DNA of 64,000 bases. It comes from Cerasibacillus quisquiliarum. GTDB taxonomy: Bacteria > Bacillota > Bacilli > Bacillales > Amphibacillaceae. This document shows, piece after piece, positions 54,131-62,959 of this stretch. The stretch is taken from contig NZ_JACHHA010000010.1 of the NCBI RefSeq assembly GCF_014202495.1, positions 24,703 to 88,702 of the forward strand. Direction: 5' to 3'. The translations under genes and the position numbers were made by a program. The notes under the pieces are model-generated. The model saw only the letters and a program-made list of their open reading frames with translations, searched no databases and was not told the DNA's origin. Position 1 is the first letter of the stretch, and each line of letters begins with the position of its first letter.

Positions 54131-55078
54131 CTAATCATATAAGTGGCAACGAACCGTATGCTCCGTTGTAAGCTCATGTTTAACTGGTTTTTCATGTTTG
54201 CATCTTTCCTGAACAAACGGGCAACGTGTATGAAACGGGCACCCCTCAGGAATGGCGCTCGCACTTGGGACTTCACCACTTAATACCGTTTCGCTTGTAT
54301 TCACGTCACGAGTTGGAATAGATGAAAACAAAGCTTTTGTATAAGGATGTTTCGGTTCATCTAAGTCAGACACTGTTCCCATTTCGACAATTTCCCCTAA
54401 GTACATGACAGCAATCCGATCACAAAAATATTGCACAACATTCAAATCATGTGAGATAAATAAATAAGTTAAGCGATATTTTTTCTGTAATGCTTTTAAG
54501 AGATTTAAAATCTGCGCTTGAACCGATACATCAAGCGCAGAAACCCCTTCATCAATGACAACGAATTCCGGATGTAAAATAAGTGCTGCTGCTATGACAA
54601 CACGCTGTCTTTGACCACCACTTAACTCATGTGGATAACGCTTCAAAAAAGACTCGTCTAAACCAACATCATGTAACATGTCGATGATACGTTTATCCTG
54701 TTCCCTACGATTGCCTATTTTATGAATGATCAACGGCTCGCGTAAAATCCATTGAACCGTTTTCTTCGGATTCAATGACGCATAAGGGTCCTGAAAAACA
54801 ATCTGGACTTTTCTCCGCCATACTTTCAGCTGTAATGCGTTAAACTTAGAAACATCTTTTCCCTTATATAACACTTGACCACTCGTTTGCTTTATTAATT
54901 GAACAATGATTTCTCCCGTTGTCGATTTACCACTACCACTTTCACCAACAAGGCCAAATGTTTCTCCTTTACGTAATGTAAAACTAACGCCATTAACCGC
55001 TTTAATAGACGTCTCTTTAGAAAAAAACTTCTTCCGAGGCATGTGATAATATTTATAAAGATTTTTTACTTCAATCAT
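54131..55078 (-). CDS. dppF: Dipeptide/oligopeptide ABC transporter ATP-binding protein, DppF/OppF type
   Basis: 315 residues. Walker A GESGSGKST near 46, signature LSGGQRQR near 152, Walker B FVVIDEGVSALDVSVQAQ near 172 (with Gly in DEGVS rather than the usual DEPVS). The C-terminal cluster CPFHTRCPFVQERC near 276 supplies iron-sulfur-type cysteines. The ATG at 55078 overlaps the dppD stop by four bases. The longer reading from 55117 runs into dppD and is rejected. Last gene of the operon. Confidence 0.9.
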   Translation of the reverse strand: MIEVKNLYKYYHMPRKKFFSKETSIKAVNGVSFTLRKGETFGLVGESGSGKSTTGEIIVQLIKQTSGQVLYKGKDVSKFNALQLKVWRRKVQIVFQDPYASLNPKKTVQWILREPLIIHKIGNRREQDKRIIDMLHDVGLDESFLKRYPHELSGGQRQRVVIAAALILHPEFVVIDEGVSALDVSVQAQILNLLKALQKKYRLTYLFISHDLNVVQYFCDRIAVMYLGEIVEMGTVSDLDEPKHPYTKALFSSIPTRDVNTSETVLSGEVPSASAIPEGCPFHTRCPFVQERCKHEKPVKHELTTEHTVRCHLYD

Positions 55079-56064
55079 GATGATGGCACATCCATTTCTT
55101 CCGTATAAAGATGACATTGAACCATTTGTTCTTTTATATTCACTGTTTTAGGACGAACGGTTCGGCATATTTCCATACGTTCTCGACACCGATCATAAAA
55201 TGGACAACCACGATGGCGTTCTTTTAATGGTGGAACCCTTCCTGGAATCGTATATAAGGGTTCACCTCGTTTGGCACGGTCTGGTATGGAGCGGATAAGC
55301 CCTTTCGTATAAGGGTGAAGTGGCTCGTCGACCAGACGAGAAATCGGTCCTGTCTCAACAAGTTGCCCTGCATAAAGGACAAGGACACGATCACATACTT
55401 GACTTAAAACGCCCCAATCATGCGAAATAAATAGCATAGACACCTTTTTCTCTTGTTTCAACTTACGAAACAACTGAATAATTTGTGATTGTATCGTTAC
55501 ATCTAAGGCAGTCGTCGGCTCATCAGCAATGATTAAGTCTGGTTCACCAATTAGAGCCATCGCAATAACAATCCGTTGTCTCATACCACCTGATAATTGA
55601 TGCGGATATGAATGGTACAACGCTTCCGCTCGTGGCAAACCAACCTGCTTCATTAATTGAATCGTCTGTTCTTTGATCGCTTTCCGTGATTGTTTCGTAT
55701 GTTTAATTAAAACTTCTGAAATCTGCTTTCCAACTGGATAGACTGGATTTAATGCCGTCATTGGTTCTTGAAAAATCATAGAAATGGCTCTTCCACGAAT
55801 GCTTTGCCATTCCTTTTCAGAAAGACTAACAAGATGACGCTTGTGACGAAAGCAAATCGAGCCATTCGTAATAGAGGCATTGTCTGGTAACATACCCATG
55901 ATTGCTAAAGAAGTAAGTGTTTTGCCGCAACCAGATTCACCTACAATTCCGACTACTTCATTTGAGTGAACTGTAAAAGATAATGAGTCAATCGCTTTAT
56001 ATTGACCGTCTGGAAAAGTAAATGAGACATCTAAATCTTTTACATCTAAAATCGGTTCTACCAT
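55075..56064 (-). CDS. dppD: Dipeptide/oligopeptide ABC transporter ATP-binding protein, DppD/OppD type
   Basis: 329 residues. Walker A GESGCGKT near 39, QEPMTALNPVYPVG near 95, signature LSGGMRQR near 152, Walker B LIIADEPTTALDVTIQSQ near 172, and CPFYDRCRERMEIC near 293 supplying C-terminal cysteines. AGGAGG is 8 bases before the ATG at 56064; a GTG just before is too close to that site. Partner of DppF. Confidence 0.9.
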   Translation of the reverse strand: MVEPILDVKDLDVSFTFPDGQYKAIDSLSFTVHSNEVVGIVGESGCGKTLTSLAIMGMLPDNASITNGSICFRHKRHLVSLSEKEWQSIRGRAISMIFQEPMTALNPVYPVGKQISEVLIKHTKQSRKAIKEQTIQLMKQVGLPRAEALYHSYPHQLSGGMRQRIVIAMALIGEPDLIIADEPTTALDVTIQSQIIQLFRKLKQEKKVSMLFISHDWGVLSQVCDRVLVLYAGQLVETGPISRLVDEPLHPYTKGLIRSIPDRAKRGEPLYTIPGRVPPLKERHRGCPFYDRCRERMEICRTVRPKTVNIKEQMVQCHLYTEEMDVPSS

Positions 56065-56076
56065 CACACGTACCTC

Positions 56077-56895
56077 CTAGCTCTTTTTATCTTGCTGATC
56101 ACGTATACCATCACCTAGTAAATTAAAGCCGAGTACCATTAATGTAATCATTGTACCAGTAATAATGACATACCATGGTGCTGTAGCAATATAGGGTTGG
56201 GCTTCTTTTAACATTCGACCCCAACTTGGATCTGGTGGTTGCACACCTAATCCTAAATAACTTAAACCAGCTTCTGCTAAAATCGTTCCCGAAAAACTTA
56301 ATGTTGCTGCAACAAGAATCGGTGATACGATATTCGGTAATATATGTTTAAATATGATATGGATTGACCCTGCACCTTTCGCTTTACTCGCCTTGACATA
56401 ATCGAACTGTTTCGTTTGCATGAAGCTACTACGAATAATACGCGCAAATGTCGGAACACTCATCATACCGAGAGCAAGAATCGTATTTTTTATGCCAGGT
56501 TCGAAAACTGTGATGAGCATAATCGCTAATAAAATACCAGGAAAAGCCATTAATGCATCAATAAACCGCATGCATAACTCATCAATCCAGCCACCAAAAT
56601 AACCTGCACATGCTCCTATTAGAAAGCCAAAAAACAAACCGACAGAAACAGAAGATATTCCAATTAAAAAAGCCGTTTGTGATCCCTGCATCATGCGACT
56701 TAATATATCCCGCCCAAAATTATCCGTTCCAAATAAATGCTCTAAAGATGGTTTCGCAAGACGAGCGTTTGTTTGCATCATATTTGGATCATACGGTGTA
56801 TAAAACAGGCTAATCAGCATCATAAGGAACAACAACATAACGATAGTCAGACCTATGTGAAAAGGGATGCTTTTTCTTCTTTTCATCATCATCAC
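56077..56895 (-). CDS. dppC: Dipeptide ABC transporter permease, DppC type
   Basis: 272 residues, six spans. HLFGTDNFGRDILSRMMQGSQ near 48-68 and the coupling EAA loop RIIRSSFMQTKQFDYVKASKAKGA near 152-175 are typical DppC. A GTG and three in-frame ATGs are stacked at its start, overlapping the dppB stop. The ATG at 56889 has the best spacing from AAGGGG, so the protein is coupled to dppB and up to two residues shorter. Confidence 0.9.
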   Translation of the reverse strand: MMMMKRRKSIPFHIGLTIVMLLFLMMLISLFYTPYDPNMMQTNARLAKPSLEHLFGTDNFGRDILSRMMQGSQTAFLIGISSVSVGLFFGFLIGACAGYFGGWIDELCMRFIDALMAFPGILLAIMLITVFEPGIKNTILALGMMSVPTFARIIRSSFMQTKQFDYVKASKAKGAGSIHIIFKHILPNIVSPILVAATLSFSGTILAEAGLSYLGLGVQPPDPSWGRMLKEAQPYIATAPWYVIITGTMITLMVLGFNLLGDGIRDQQDKKS

Positions 56896-57836
56896 CCCTT
56901 CAGTCGAATGCGTGGATCAATTACTTTATAAAGCAAGTCCACAAGAAAATTTATAAATACGACAAGTACAGCAATATATAGCACCATAGACTGAACAAGT
57001 GGAAAATCTCTCGCTGAAATCGATTGAATTAATAGACTTCCTAAACCGGGAAGACTAAACACATTTTCAATAATGATACTTCCCCCTAAAGTATCAGCAA
57101 TAATCATGCCAAATATCGTTAAAATCGGTATAAAAGCGTTTCGTAAAATATGTCGATAAACGATCCAACGTTCACTTAGCCCTTTACATTTAGCTGTACG
57201 GACATAGTCCATTTTCATTTGATCTAGTATCGTATTTCGTAAATAGCGAATCATTATCGCAATATTCGATAATGCTAATGCTAATGCGGGTAAAAAGAAA
57301 GACTGTAGCGCACCAAAAAAATCCTCCGACCATGGAACATAACTATTTGATGGGAACAATTTAAACGTAACTGAAAATAAAAGAATCAGTATGAAACCAA
57401 ACCAAAAAGACGGAATCGCAATTCCTAATTGAGTAAGCATTGATAAAATGGTAGACACCCATTTTCCATCCGTTCGGGCAATAAAAATCCCTAACGGAAT
57501 ACCGATTAAAGCAGTCAAAACAATGGACAACATAGCAAGTGAAAAGGTGACTGGAATTCTGTCTAACAAAATATCTATCACAGGTTGTTGATACTTTAGA
57601 GACTCACCCAAATCACCAGAAAAAAGACCGGATATCCAACTTATATACTGTTCCCACAATGATTGATCTAAACCGAGTTCCTTTTCTAGTTGAGCAACTT
57701 GTTGTTCGTCGGCATCTATCCCAAGAATCGTTTGAGCTGGCCTACCCGGAAGCACTTGAAAGACACTAAAGACAATGAGAGATACGAGTGCAATAGTGAC
57801 AATAAAAGTAGACAACTTATAGATAATATAACGCAA
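56892..57836 (-). CDS. dppB: Dipeptide ABC transporter permease, DppB type
   Basis: 314 residues, six spans. VFSVFQVLPGRPAQTILG near 22-39 and RYLRNTILDQMKMDYVRTAKCKGLSE near 200-225 (EAA loop) are typical DppB, ending in VIDPRIRLKG. TTG start behind AAAGGGG. It lies 17 bases after the substrate-binding protein gene. Confidence 0.9.
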   Translation of the reverse strand: MRYIIYKLSTFIVTIALVSLIVFSVFQVLPGRPAQTILGIDADEQQVAQLEKELGLDQSLWEQYISWISGLFSGDLGESLKYQQPVIDILLDRIPVTFSLAMLSIVLTALIGIPLGIFIARTDGKWVSTILSMLTQLGIAIPSFWFGFILILLFSVTFKLFPSNSYVPWSEDFFGALQSFFLPALALALSNIAIMIRYLRNTILDQMKMDYVRTAKCKGLSERWIVYRHILRNAFIPILTIFGMIIADTLGGSIIIENVFSLPGLGSLLIQSISARDFPLVQSMVLYIAVLVVFINFLVDLLYKVIDPRIRLKG

Positions 57837-57853
57837 TAGGAATTCCCCTTTAT

Positions 57854-59386
57854 TTACTCTATAAAGAGAAGATCTTCTAAATTGAATTTTTGTATCGGAT
57901 ACATTTTAAAGCCTTTAAGATTCTCTCTCATTGCAATCGTTCGATCAGGATCCATAATAAATACCGCTGCGGCTTCTTCCGTTAAAATGATTTGTGCTTT
58001 TTTATATAAAGCTGCCATCTTCTCCTTATTCGTTTCAGCAGTTGCTTGTTTAATTAACGCATCGAAATCATCATTGTTAAAGTTCATAAAGTTTTTATGA
58101 TAATCACTTACATAGCGACCGAGTACCTCAAATGGTTCGAGCTTACCAGTAAAACCGACAATCGTCGTTTCATATTTACGATTATTATAAACGTTTTCTA
58201 ACCACGTACTAAAATCAATTTGTTTAATCTCTGTATGAATATTAATGTCTTTTAATTGCTCTGCAATCACTTGTGCTGTATCAACATGAAATTGATAATC
58301 AGATGGGACGGTTAATTCCATTGTAAAACCATCTTCATATCCCGCTTCTTTTAATAGTTGTTTTGCTTTTTCAATATCATATGTGTAATAATCCTCTAAA
58401 CCTTCTTCATAATATATTGCCATGGCTGGACTCATATTCGAACCTAACTTTGTTCCTTTTCCTTCTGCTACCGTTTCAATAATGACATCTTTATCAATCG
58501 CATAATTAATCGCTTGACGAACACGAACATCATTAAACGGTTCGACATCATGATTCATCGCCATTAATTGAACCATATTCTGTGGGCCGCTTACCGTTTC
58601 AACAGAATCACCCAATTGATTAAGCCCTTGTGCCGTGATACCTGGAATAACATCAATATCCCCCGCTTGCATCGCTAAAATAGCCGATTCTTGGTCTGAC
58701 ATAATTTTAAACTGAACTTCATCAATTTTAGGCACTTTATCTTTTTGGTAATAATCTTCGTTCTTGACTAAAATAAGTTCTTGTCCAACTTTATACGCCT
58801 TAAATTTAAACGGACCTGCACCAATTGGTTTTGTGCTTTGTTGCTCATAATCTTTTGGTACAATAGCAACAATATTTCGTGCTAAAAAAGCAGAATCTTT
58901 CTCCTTTAATGTGACGACAACTTCATAATCCGATGTTGCCTCAACGCTCTTGACTACTTCGAACTTAGATGAAAGTGGCTCCTCTCCATTTAATCCTGCT
59001 AATTTCTCATAAGAATAAACGACATCCTCGGCAGTTAACTCTGATCCGTCATGAAATAGAACACCCTCATTTAGCCAGAATGTATATGTCAGCCCATCAT
59101 TAGAAATTTCATATTCTTTAGCTAATGCTGGAATCAGTTGGCCTGATTCATCTGTATCAAGTAATCCGTCAAACACATTATCCATCATGGATGCCGTATC
59201 TGTTGCAGCTGATAAATAAGGATCTAAATGATCTATTTCTGTACTCATTGCAATTCGAACAGTACCGCCCTCTTTAGTTACCTTTTCTTTTGAATCAGAC
59301 TTAGAAGAGTTAGAATCATCAGAGCAACCAATCATAACAAGAGAAGCAAACACAGTGAGTAAGATGATTTTTACTATGTTTTTCAT
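57854..59386 (-). CDS. dppE: Peptide ABC transporter substrate-binding lipoprotein, DppE/OppA family
   Basis: 510 residues. Signal peptide with lipobox VMIGC (Cys about 21). SBP_bac_5 fold: RIAMSTEIDHLDPYLSAATDTASMMDNVFDGLL near 44-76, YTFWLNEGVLFHDGSELTAEDVVYSYEKL near 101-130, and VRQAINYAIDKDVII near 283. It captures di- or oligopeptides for DppBCDF. GGGGGAT precedes the ATG. Substrate range (dipeptide, oligopeptide or nickel) cannot be read from sequence. Confidence 0.9.
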   Translation of the reverse strand: MKNIVKIILLTVFASLVMIGCSDDSNSSKSDSKEKVTKEGGTVRIAMSTEIDHLDPYLSAATDTASMMDNVFDGLLDTDESGQLIPALAKEYEISNDGLTYTFWLNEGVLFHDGSELTAEDVVYSYEKLAGLNGEEPLSSKFEVVKSVEATSDYEVVVTLKEKDSAFLARNIVAIVPKDYEQQSTKPIGAGPFKFKAYKVGQELILVKNEDYYQKDKVPKIDEVQFKIMSDQESAILAMQAGDIDVIPGITAQGLNQLGDSVETVSGPQNMVQLMAMNHDVEPFNDVRVRQAINYAIDKDVIIETVAEGKGTKLGSNMSPAMAIYYEEGLEDYYTYDIEKAKQLLKEAGYEDGFTMELTVPSDYQFHVDTAQVIAEQLKDINIHTEIKQIDFSTWLENVYNNRKYETTIVGFTGKLEPFEVLGRYVSDYHKNFMNFNNDDFDALIKQATAETNKEKMAALYKKAQIILTEEAAAVFIMDPDRTIAMRENLKGFKMYPIQKFNLEDLLFIE

Positions 59387-59402
59387 TGATTACATCCCCC
59401 AA

Positions 59403-60137
59403 TTATATTGTGATGGAAAATCCTTCTTTCGCATCATAAACTTTCTTATTAAAAAACTGACAAACTTCTTCTTTTAATTGGTCTAAATGACCGTAATGTG
59501 GAAAGTGAGTTAAAACAACTTGTTCAACATTTGCTTGCTGTGCTATTTTTCCAACTTCATTACTTGCCAGATGCCCCGTAAAAAGACCTTGTTGCTTCTT
59601 ATACAAACTACATTCAATAAGCAGTACATTTACTCCCTTTGCAAACTGAATAAGAGAGTCGGTATAGCCAGTATCCCCTGAATAAACAAGTGTTTGTCCC
59701 ATTCGGTTCGTAATTTTCATAGAGCAACATGGAATATCGTGCACATTTTCCGAGAACGTAACCGATAATGAACCAACCTGAATGTTATCGGTTACGTGAA
59801 TTTGTTGGACATTCAATGCTTCTGGGTATGAAAATGTTAATGTATTTAGTTCATCAGTATAAATATATACATCTAACGGCGTCTTTCTATTTCCTAATTG
59901 TCTTTGGACGAACATCGCATATTCTAAACAATAAATATCAGCAATATGGTCTGCATGTGTATGACTAATGAACACCGCATCTAGCTCGTTAAGTTGTACA
60001 TAGTTTTGTAGACGTGATAATGCGCCACTGCCGCAATCTAATACAATGCGTGTATCCTCATCTTGTACTAAATAACAAGATGTCGCTTCATTAGCACGTG
60101 GGTATGCGCCCCAAAAACCAACCGTTGTTAATTTCAC
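59403..60137 (-). CDS. MBL-fold metallo-hydrolase, first gene of the dpp operon (YhfI-like)
   Basis: 244 residues, RNase Z-like MBL. HTHADH near 60-65, SENVHDIPCCSMKI near 132, YSGDTGYTDSL near 155 and THFPHYGH near 215 supply two-metal ligands. It lacks the flexible arm of true RNase Z, so a small-molecule or peptide-derived substrate is more likely. GTG start behind AAGGGG. It stands 16 bases upstream of dppE, where B. subtilis has the D-aminopeptidase dppA. That suggests a role on imported or to-be-imported material, by context only. Confidence 0.8.
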   Translation of the reverse strand: MKLTTVGFWGAYPRANEATSCYLVQDEDTRIVLDCGSGALSRLQNYVQLNELDAVFISHTHADHIADIYCLEYAMFVQRQLGNRKTPLDVYIYTDELNTLTFSYPEALNVQQIHVTDNIQVGSLSVTFSENVHDIPCCSMKITNRMGQTLVYSGDTGYTDSLIQFAKGVNVLLIECSLYKKQQGLFTGHLASNEVGKIAQQANVEQVVLTHFPHYGHLDQLKEEVCQFFNKKVYDAKEGFSITI

Positions 60138-60166
60138 GTGTTAACATCCCCTTGTTGTTCATTCAT

Positions 60167-60180
60167 TGAAAACGCTTATA
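60167..60180 (-). promoter_or_regulatory. Candidate catabolite-responsive element before the MBL-dpp operon
   Basis: TGAAAACGCTTATA matches the cre pattern at all fixed positions except one near its end. It lies 30 bases before the GTG start, a suitable place for a CcpA roadblock. Confidence 0.4.
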
Positions 60181-60261
60181 AATTTATTGTTTACATTTGC
60201 GAATCGCTCTCTAATGTAAAACTTATTTTATTTTCCTTATCATTAGGATTAACCTATCATT

Positions 60262-60275
60262 ATGATTGCAATCAT
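60262..60275. promoter_or_regulatory. 14-bp perfect palindrome upstream of the dpp operon
   Basis: ATGATTGCAATCAT, a perfect inverted repeat in the 212-base gap between the LysR gene and the MBL-dpp operon. A regulatory protein site is possible; none is recognised. Confidence 0.35.
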
Positions 60276-60349
60276 GTAAAATAAAATGCATATAACGTTA
60301 TTATATATTGTTTTTGTTATTTTTGTGTAAATCTCCTATATAGTCTCTG

Positions 60350-61252
60350 TTAAGAATAATCATTCATATATAATAAAGTATGATAACGAACGATATCCAT
60401 AAAGACCTCTAATGCCTTTGTCTGAAAAGGTGATTTCGTAATCATTGAAAAAACACGTCTAAATGGTAAACCTTGTACTGGAATGATTTTTAAGTCACCA
60501 TACTTCAGCTCTTTCTGTACAGCCCATTTCGATAATAATGTCACACCTAGTCCTGCTTCAACAGCGTGTTTAATGGACTGTGTGCTACTAAAATAAACAT
60601 GGTGTTTTGGTTTCACACCTATTTCTTCTAACATCTTTAACGTTGCTTCACGTGTTCCTGATCCAGGTTCCCTTATGACCCAAATTTCATCTTGTAGATC
60701 CTGTTTTGTAATGGTTCTACCGGACTTGGCGAATCTATGGTTGGATGAAGCAACAATATACATATCGTCTTTAGCGAATTTCTCTTCTTGTAGTGATTGA
60801 TCTTTGAAACGACCTTCAACAATTCCAATATCTAATTGATGACGATTAACCAAATCAGCAATTGTCGCTGTATTACCGATCATAATCGATGGCTCAATAT
60901 CCGGATATGCTTCTTTTAATTGAGCAATAAGTTTTGGCAACACATATTCCCCAAATGTATAGCTGGCACCAATTGATAACGAGCCTTTTGTTTGATGAAT
61001 TAAATCGTCAATAAGATGCTGCATATTCGTATATAAGCCAAGAATTTGCTTTGCATGATGGTAAACGATATCACCTGCTTTATTTAGCCGAACATATTTA
61101 TTCGTCCGTTCTAATAACCGTGTTCCTATATCGTTTTCAAACTGACGAATATATTGACTGACTGCTGGTTGTGTCATATGCAATTTTTCTGCAGCACGGG
61201 TAAAGTTTTGTTCCTCGACAACAGTTACAAACACTTCTAATTGCAGATCCAC
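60350..61252 (-). CDS. LysR-family transcriptional regulator of the yeiH locus
   Basis: 300 residues. N-terminal winged helix (LEVFVTVVEEQNFTRAAEKLHMTQPAVSQYIRQFE, about 4-38) and a type 2 periplasmic-binding-like effector domain (about 90-295). GTG start with a weak GAAAGAG site. It is divergent from a yeiH gene, the standard partner of such LysR proteins (YeiE/CysB-like). It probably once controlled that transporter, which is now truncated. Confidence 0.88.
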   Translation of the reverse strand: MDLQLEVFVTVVEEQNFTRAAEKLHMTQPAVSQYIRQFENDIGTRLLERTNKYVRLNKAGDIVYHHAKQILGLYTNMQHLIDDLIHQTKGSLSIGASYTFGEYVLPKLIAQLKEAYPDIEPSIMIGNTATIADLVNRHQLDIGIVEGRFKDQSLQEEKFAKDDMYIVASSNHRFAKSGRTITKQDLQDEIWVIREPGSGTREATLKMLEEIGVKPKHHVYFSSTQSIKHAVEAGLGVTLLSKWAVQKELKYGDLKIIPVQGLPFRRVFSMITKSPFQTKALEVFMDIVRYHTLLYMNDYS

Positions 61253-61368
61253 GCTTTCACTCTTTCTTATTTTTCTTTATTATATCATTTTACTTATTGT
61301 TATTATAACAATGATTTATTTTATTTATCTATAAAACTCCTTTATCGTATGAATTGGAGGTGTCATCA

Positions 61369-61698
61369 ATGACTTATAAAGAACAAATAAAAAAACACCC
61401 TTTATCATCACCAACTGGTAGATGGATAGATGGTGTTTTGTTTACATTTTTAATTGCCTTTTTCGGCTATTTACTAACCTTTATCCCTGGATTCTCTTAT
61501 GTTGGTCAACTTGCATCTGCTATTATCATTGCTTTTATTTATAATCTTTTATTCGGATATCCTGAACAACTCCGAACGGGCATTACCTTTTCTTCAAAAG
61601 TACTCCTCAGACTGGCGATTATTTTGTATGGATTGCGATTAAATATTCATACTGTGCTAGGCGAAGGACTATTTTCACGTATTCCGCTTTTAAGGTGA
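61369..61698 (+). pseudogene. yeiH: yeiH-family transporter, truncated to its first third
   Basis: The first ~100 residues match the UPF0324/YeiH putative sulfate exporter: PTGRWIDGVLFTFLIAFFGYLLTFIPG and FGYPEQLRTGITFSSKVLLRLAIILYGLRLNIHTVLGEG. After GEGL, at about 61668, homology stops and the frame ends 10 codons later. The family is normally about 330 residues. GGAGGTG precedes the ATG at 61369. The missing two-thirds is not found downstream, so this is a deletion, not a frameshift. The 200 bases after it contain nothing I recognise. Confidence 0.8.
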
Positions 61699-61899
61699 AG
61701 TGAACGTCCGCCTTCCCTTTGTAATATAGCACTTGGTAGATTTTTCTACTAAATGTAAACTACATGAAAAACAGTTGAAAACGAGTAGATAGCCAAACGC
61801 TAGAGAGGTAATAATTGCAGGGAATTATATTGTATAAAATATTGTAAACAAATTTCATAATAAAATGATACGTAATTCATTATTTGGGAAGAGTTAAAA

Positions 61900-62187
61900 A
61901 TAAATAAAAATCAAAAGTACATCTTTGCTATATTCATAGCTATTATAGTATCTGTTACAAGTTTAAGTAGTATCTCAGCAGCCACTTATAATTTTCGAGA
62001 TAAATCGACTTGGGCAACTGTTGGTCTTGGGTCATCTGGTGGTTTTGTAGGGGCTGTGCAATCAGATTTATGGGCGACGGATTATCAAACAGCTACTGGA
62101 GCTGTTGACCATAATTTTGGTTTTTATACTGTCAGTCCTAACTGTCTTTGCTCTATGTGGCGTTACTTTAGGATTTGCTTTCAATGA
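61900..62187 (+). pseudogene. Remnant of a secreted peptidoglycan-binding-like protein, no start codon
   Basis: An open frame beginning ATA AAT AAA... encodes a clear signal peptide (YIFAIFIAIIVSVTSLSSISA) and then ATYNFRDKSTWATVGLGSSGGFVGAVQSDLWATDY. The latter has the G..G..V...Q..L pattern of a PG_binding_1 repeat. GGAAGAG lies 6 bases before the ATA, as if an ATG had mutated. Likeness ends at about 62115, where the frame enters another gene. The last ~24 codons are therefore out of frame with that gene and meaningless. Confidence 0.6.
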
Positions 62188-62698
62188 TCAATCTGAATCT
62201 ACTTCAGAGCAAGACAATACTAGCATGGACACTGAAGAAGAATTACAAACTGACTCAGAATCATCCGATAAAATCGTTCAAGAATTTAGAACGTATAAAC
62301 CGTCGGAAGAGGAAATTGCTAATTTAGATATTCCTTATCAAATAAATGATGAACCGCAAGCTTTTTTAGTGAATGACAGTCAGCCTGAGTATATAGCAAC
62401 TGCGGATTCGGAATCAAAAAACATAAGAGCATGGCACCGAACAGAAGAAAACGATATTTTAGTATCAGAAACAACATATACAAATGGCATTAACATTTCT
62501 AAATTTACAGATGAAGTAAAAGGCTGGTTTCCTTCTAACACAGTAGAAGAGTTAACTATTAATGGGCATGTCGCTATTTTACATGAATCAGAATCAAGAA
62601 TTTGCGAGTTACAAATCATTACAGAGAAAAAATTATTTACAGTTGCTGGGGCAGATCGAGAAAACGTTTTAAATATTGCAGAAAAGATAAACGATTAA
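62105..62698 (+). CDS. Single-span exterior protein of unknown function, probably 5'-truncated
   Basis: 197 residues read from a TTG; no ATG near. One span (about 3-25: ILVFILSVLTVFALCGVTLGF) then a Ser/Glu/Asp-rich linker (FNDQSESTSEQDNTS...). A small alpha/beta exterior domain follows (about 85-197: YIATADSESKNIRAWHRTEE, VEELTINGHVAILHESES, LFTVAGADRENVLNIAEKI). No family is recognised. Its 5' end is spliced onto the peptidoglycan-binding remnant, so it has probably lost its own start and promoter. Confidence 0.5.
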   Translation: MTIILVFILSVLTVFALCGVTLGFAFNDQSESTSEQDNTSMDTEEELQTDSESSDKIVQEFRTYKPSEEEIANLDIPYQINDEPQAFLVNDSQPEYIATADSESKNIRAWHRTEENDILVSETTYTNGINISKFTDEVKGWFPSNTVEELTINGHVAILHESESRICELQIITEKKLFTVAGADRENVLNIAEKIND

Positions 62699-62818
62699 TT
62701 TTTTTATCTTCCTTATAAAACAAACATAATTTGGAAAAGAAGATTTGATTTAACTAAGTTGTTGAGTAAGAACATAAGTGTAAAAAATTAATAAACAGAT
62801 ACGTTTAATGAATGCCCC

Positions 62819-62847
62819 TTGCAAAAATTCCTATGACATTATATAAT
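62819..62847 (+). promoter_or_regulatory. Promoter of the tRNA-Ala gene
   Basis: TTGCAA, 17 bases, TATAAT, ending 27 bases before the tRNA. Confidence 0.65.
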
Positions 62848-62874
62848 ATAAATCGATTGCATTACATTAGATAT

Positions 62875-62947
62875 GGGGCATTAGCTCAGTTGGGAGAGTG
62901 CCTGCATGGCATGCAGGAGGTCATCGGTTCAAGCCCGATATGCTCCA
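62875..62947 (+). tRNA. tRNA-Ala (anticodon GGC)
   Basis: A complete cloverleaf: acceptor GGGGCAT/ATGCTCC with one wobble, D arm GCTC...GAGT, anticodon stem CCTGC/GCAGG with loop ATGGCAT (anticodon GGC, reading GCC and GCU), T arm ATCGG-TTCAAGC-CCGAT, discriminator A. CCA is not encoded. It stands alone, immediately left of an insertion sequence. Confidence 0.93.
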
Positions 62948-62959
62948 TCTTAGTAGAAC

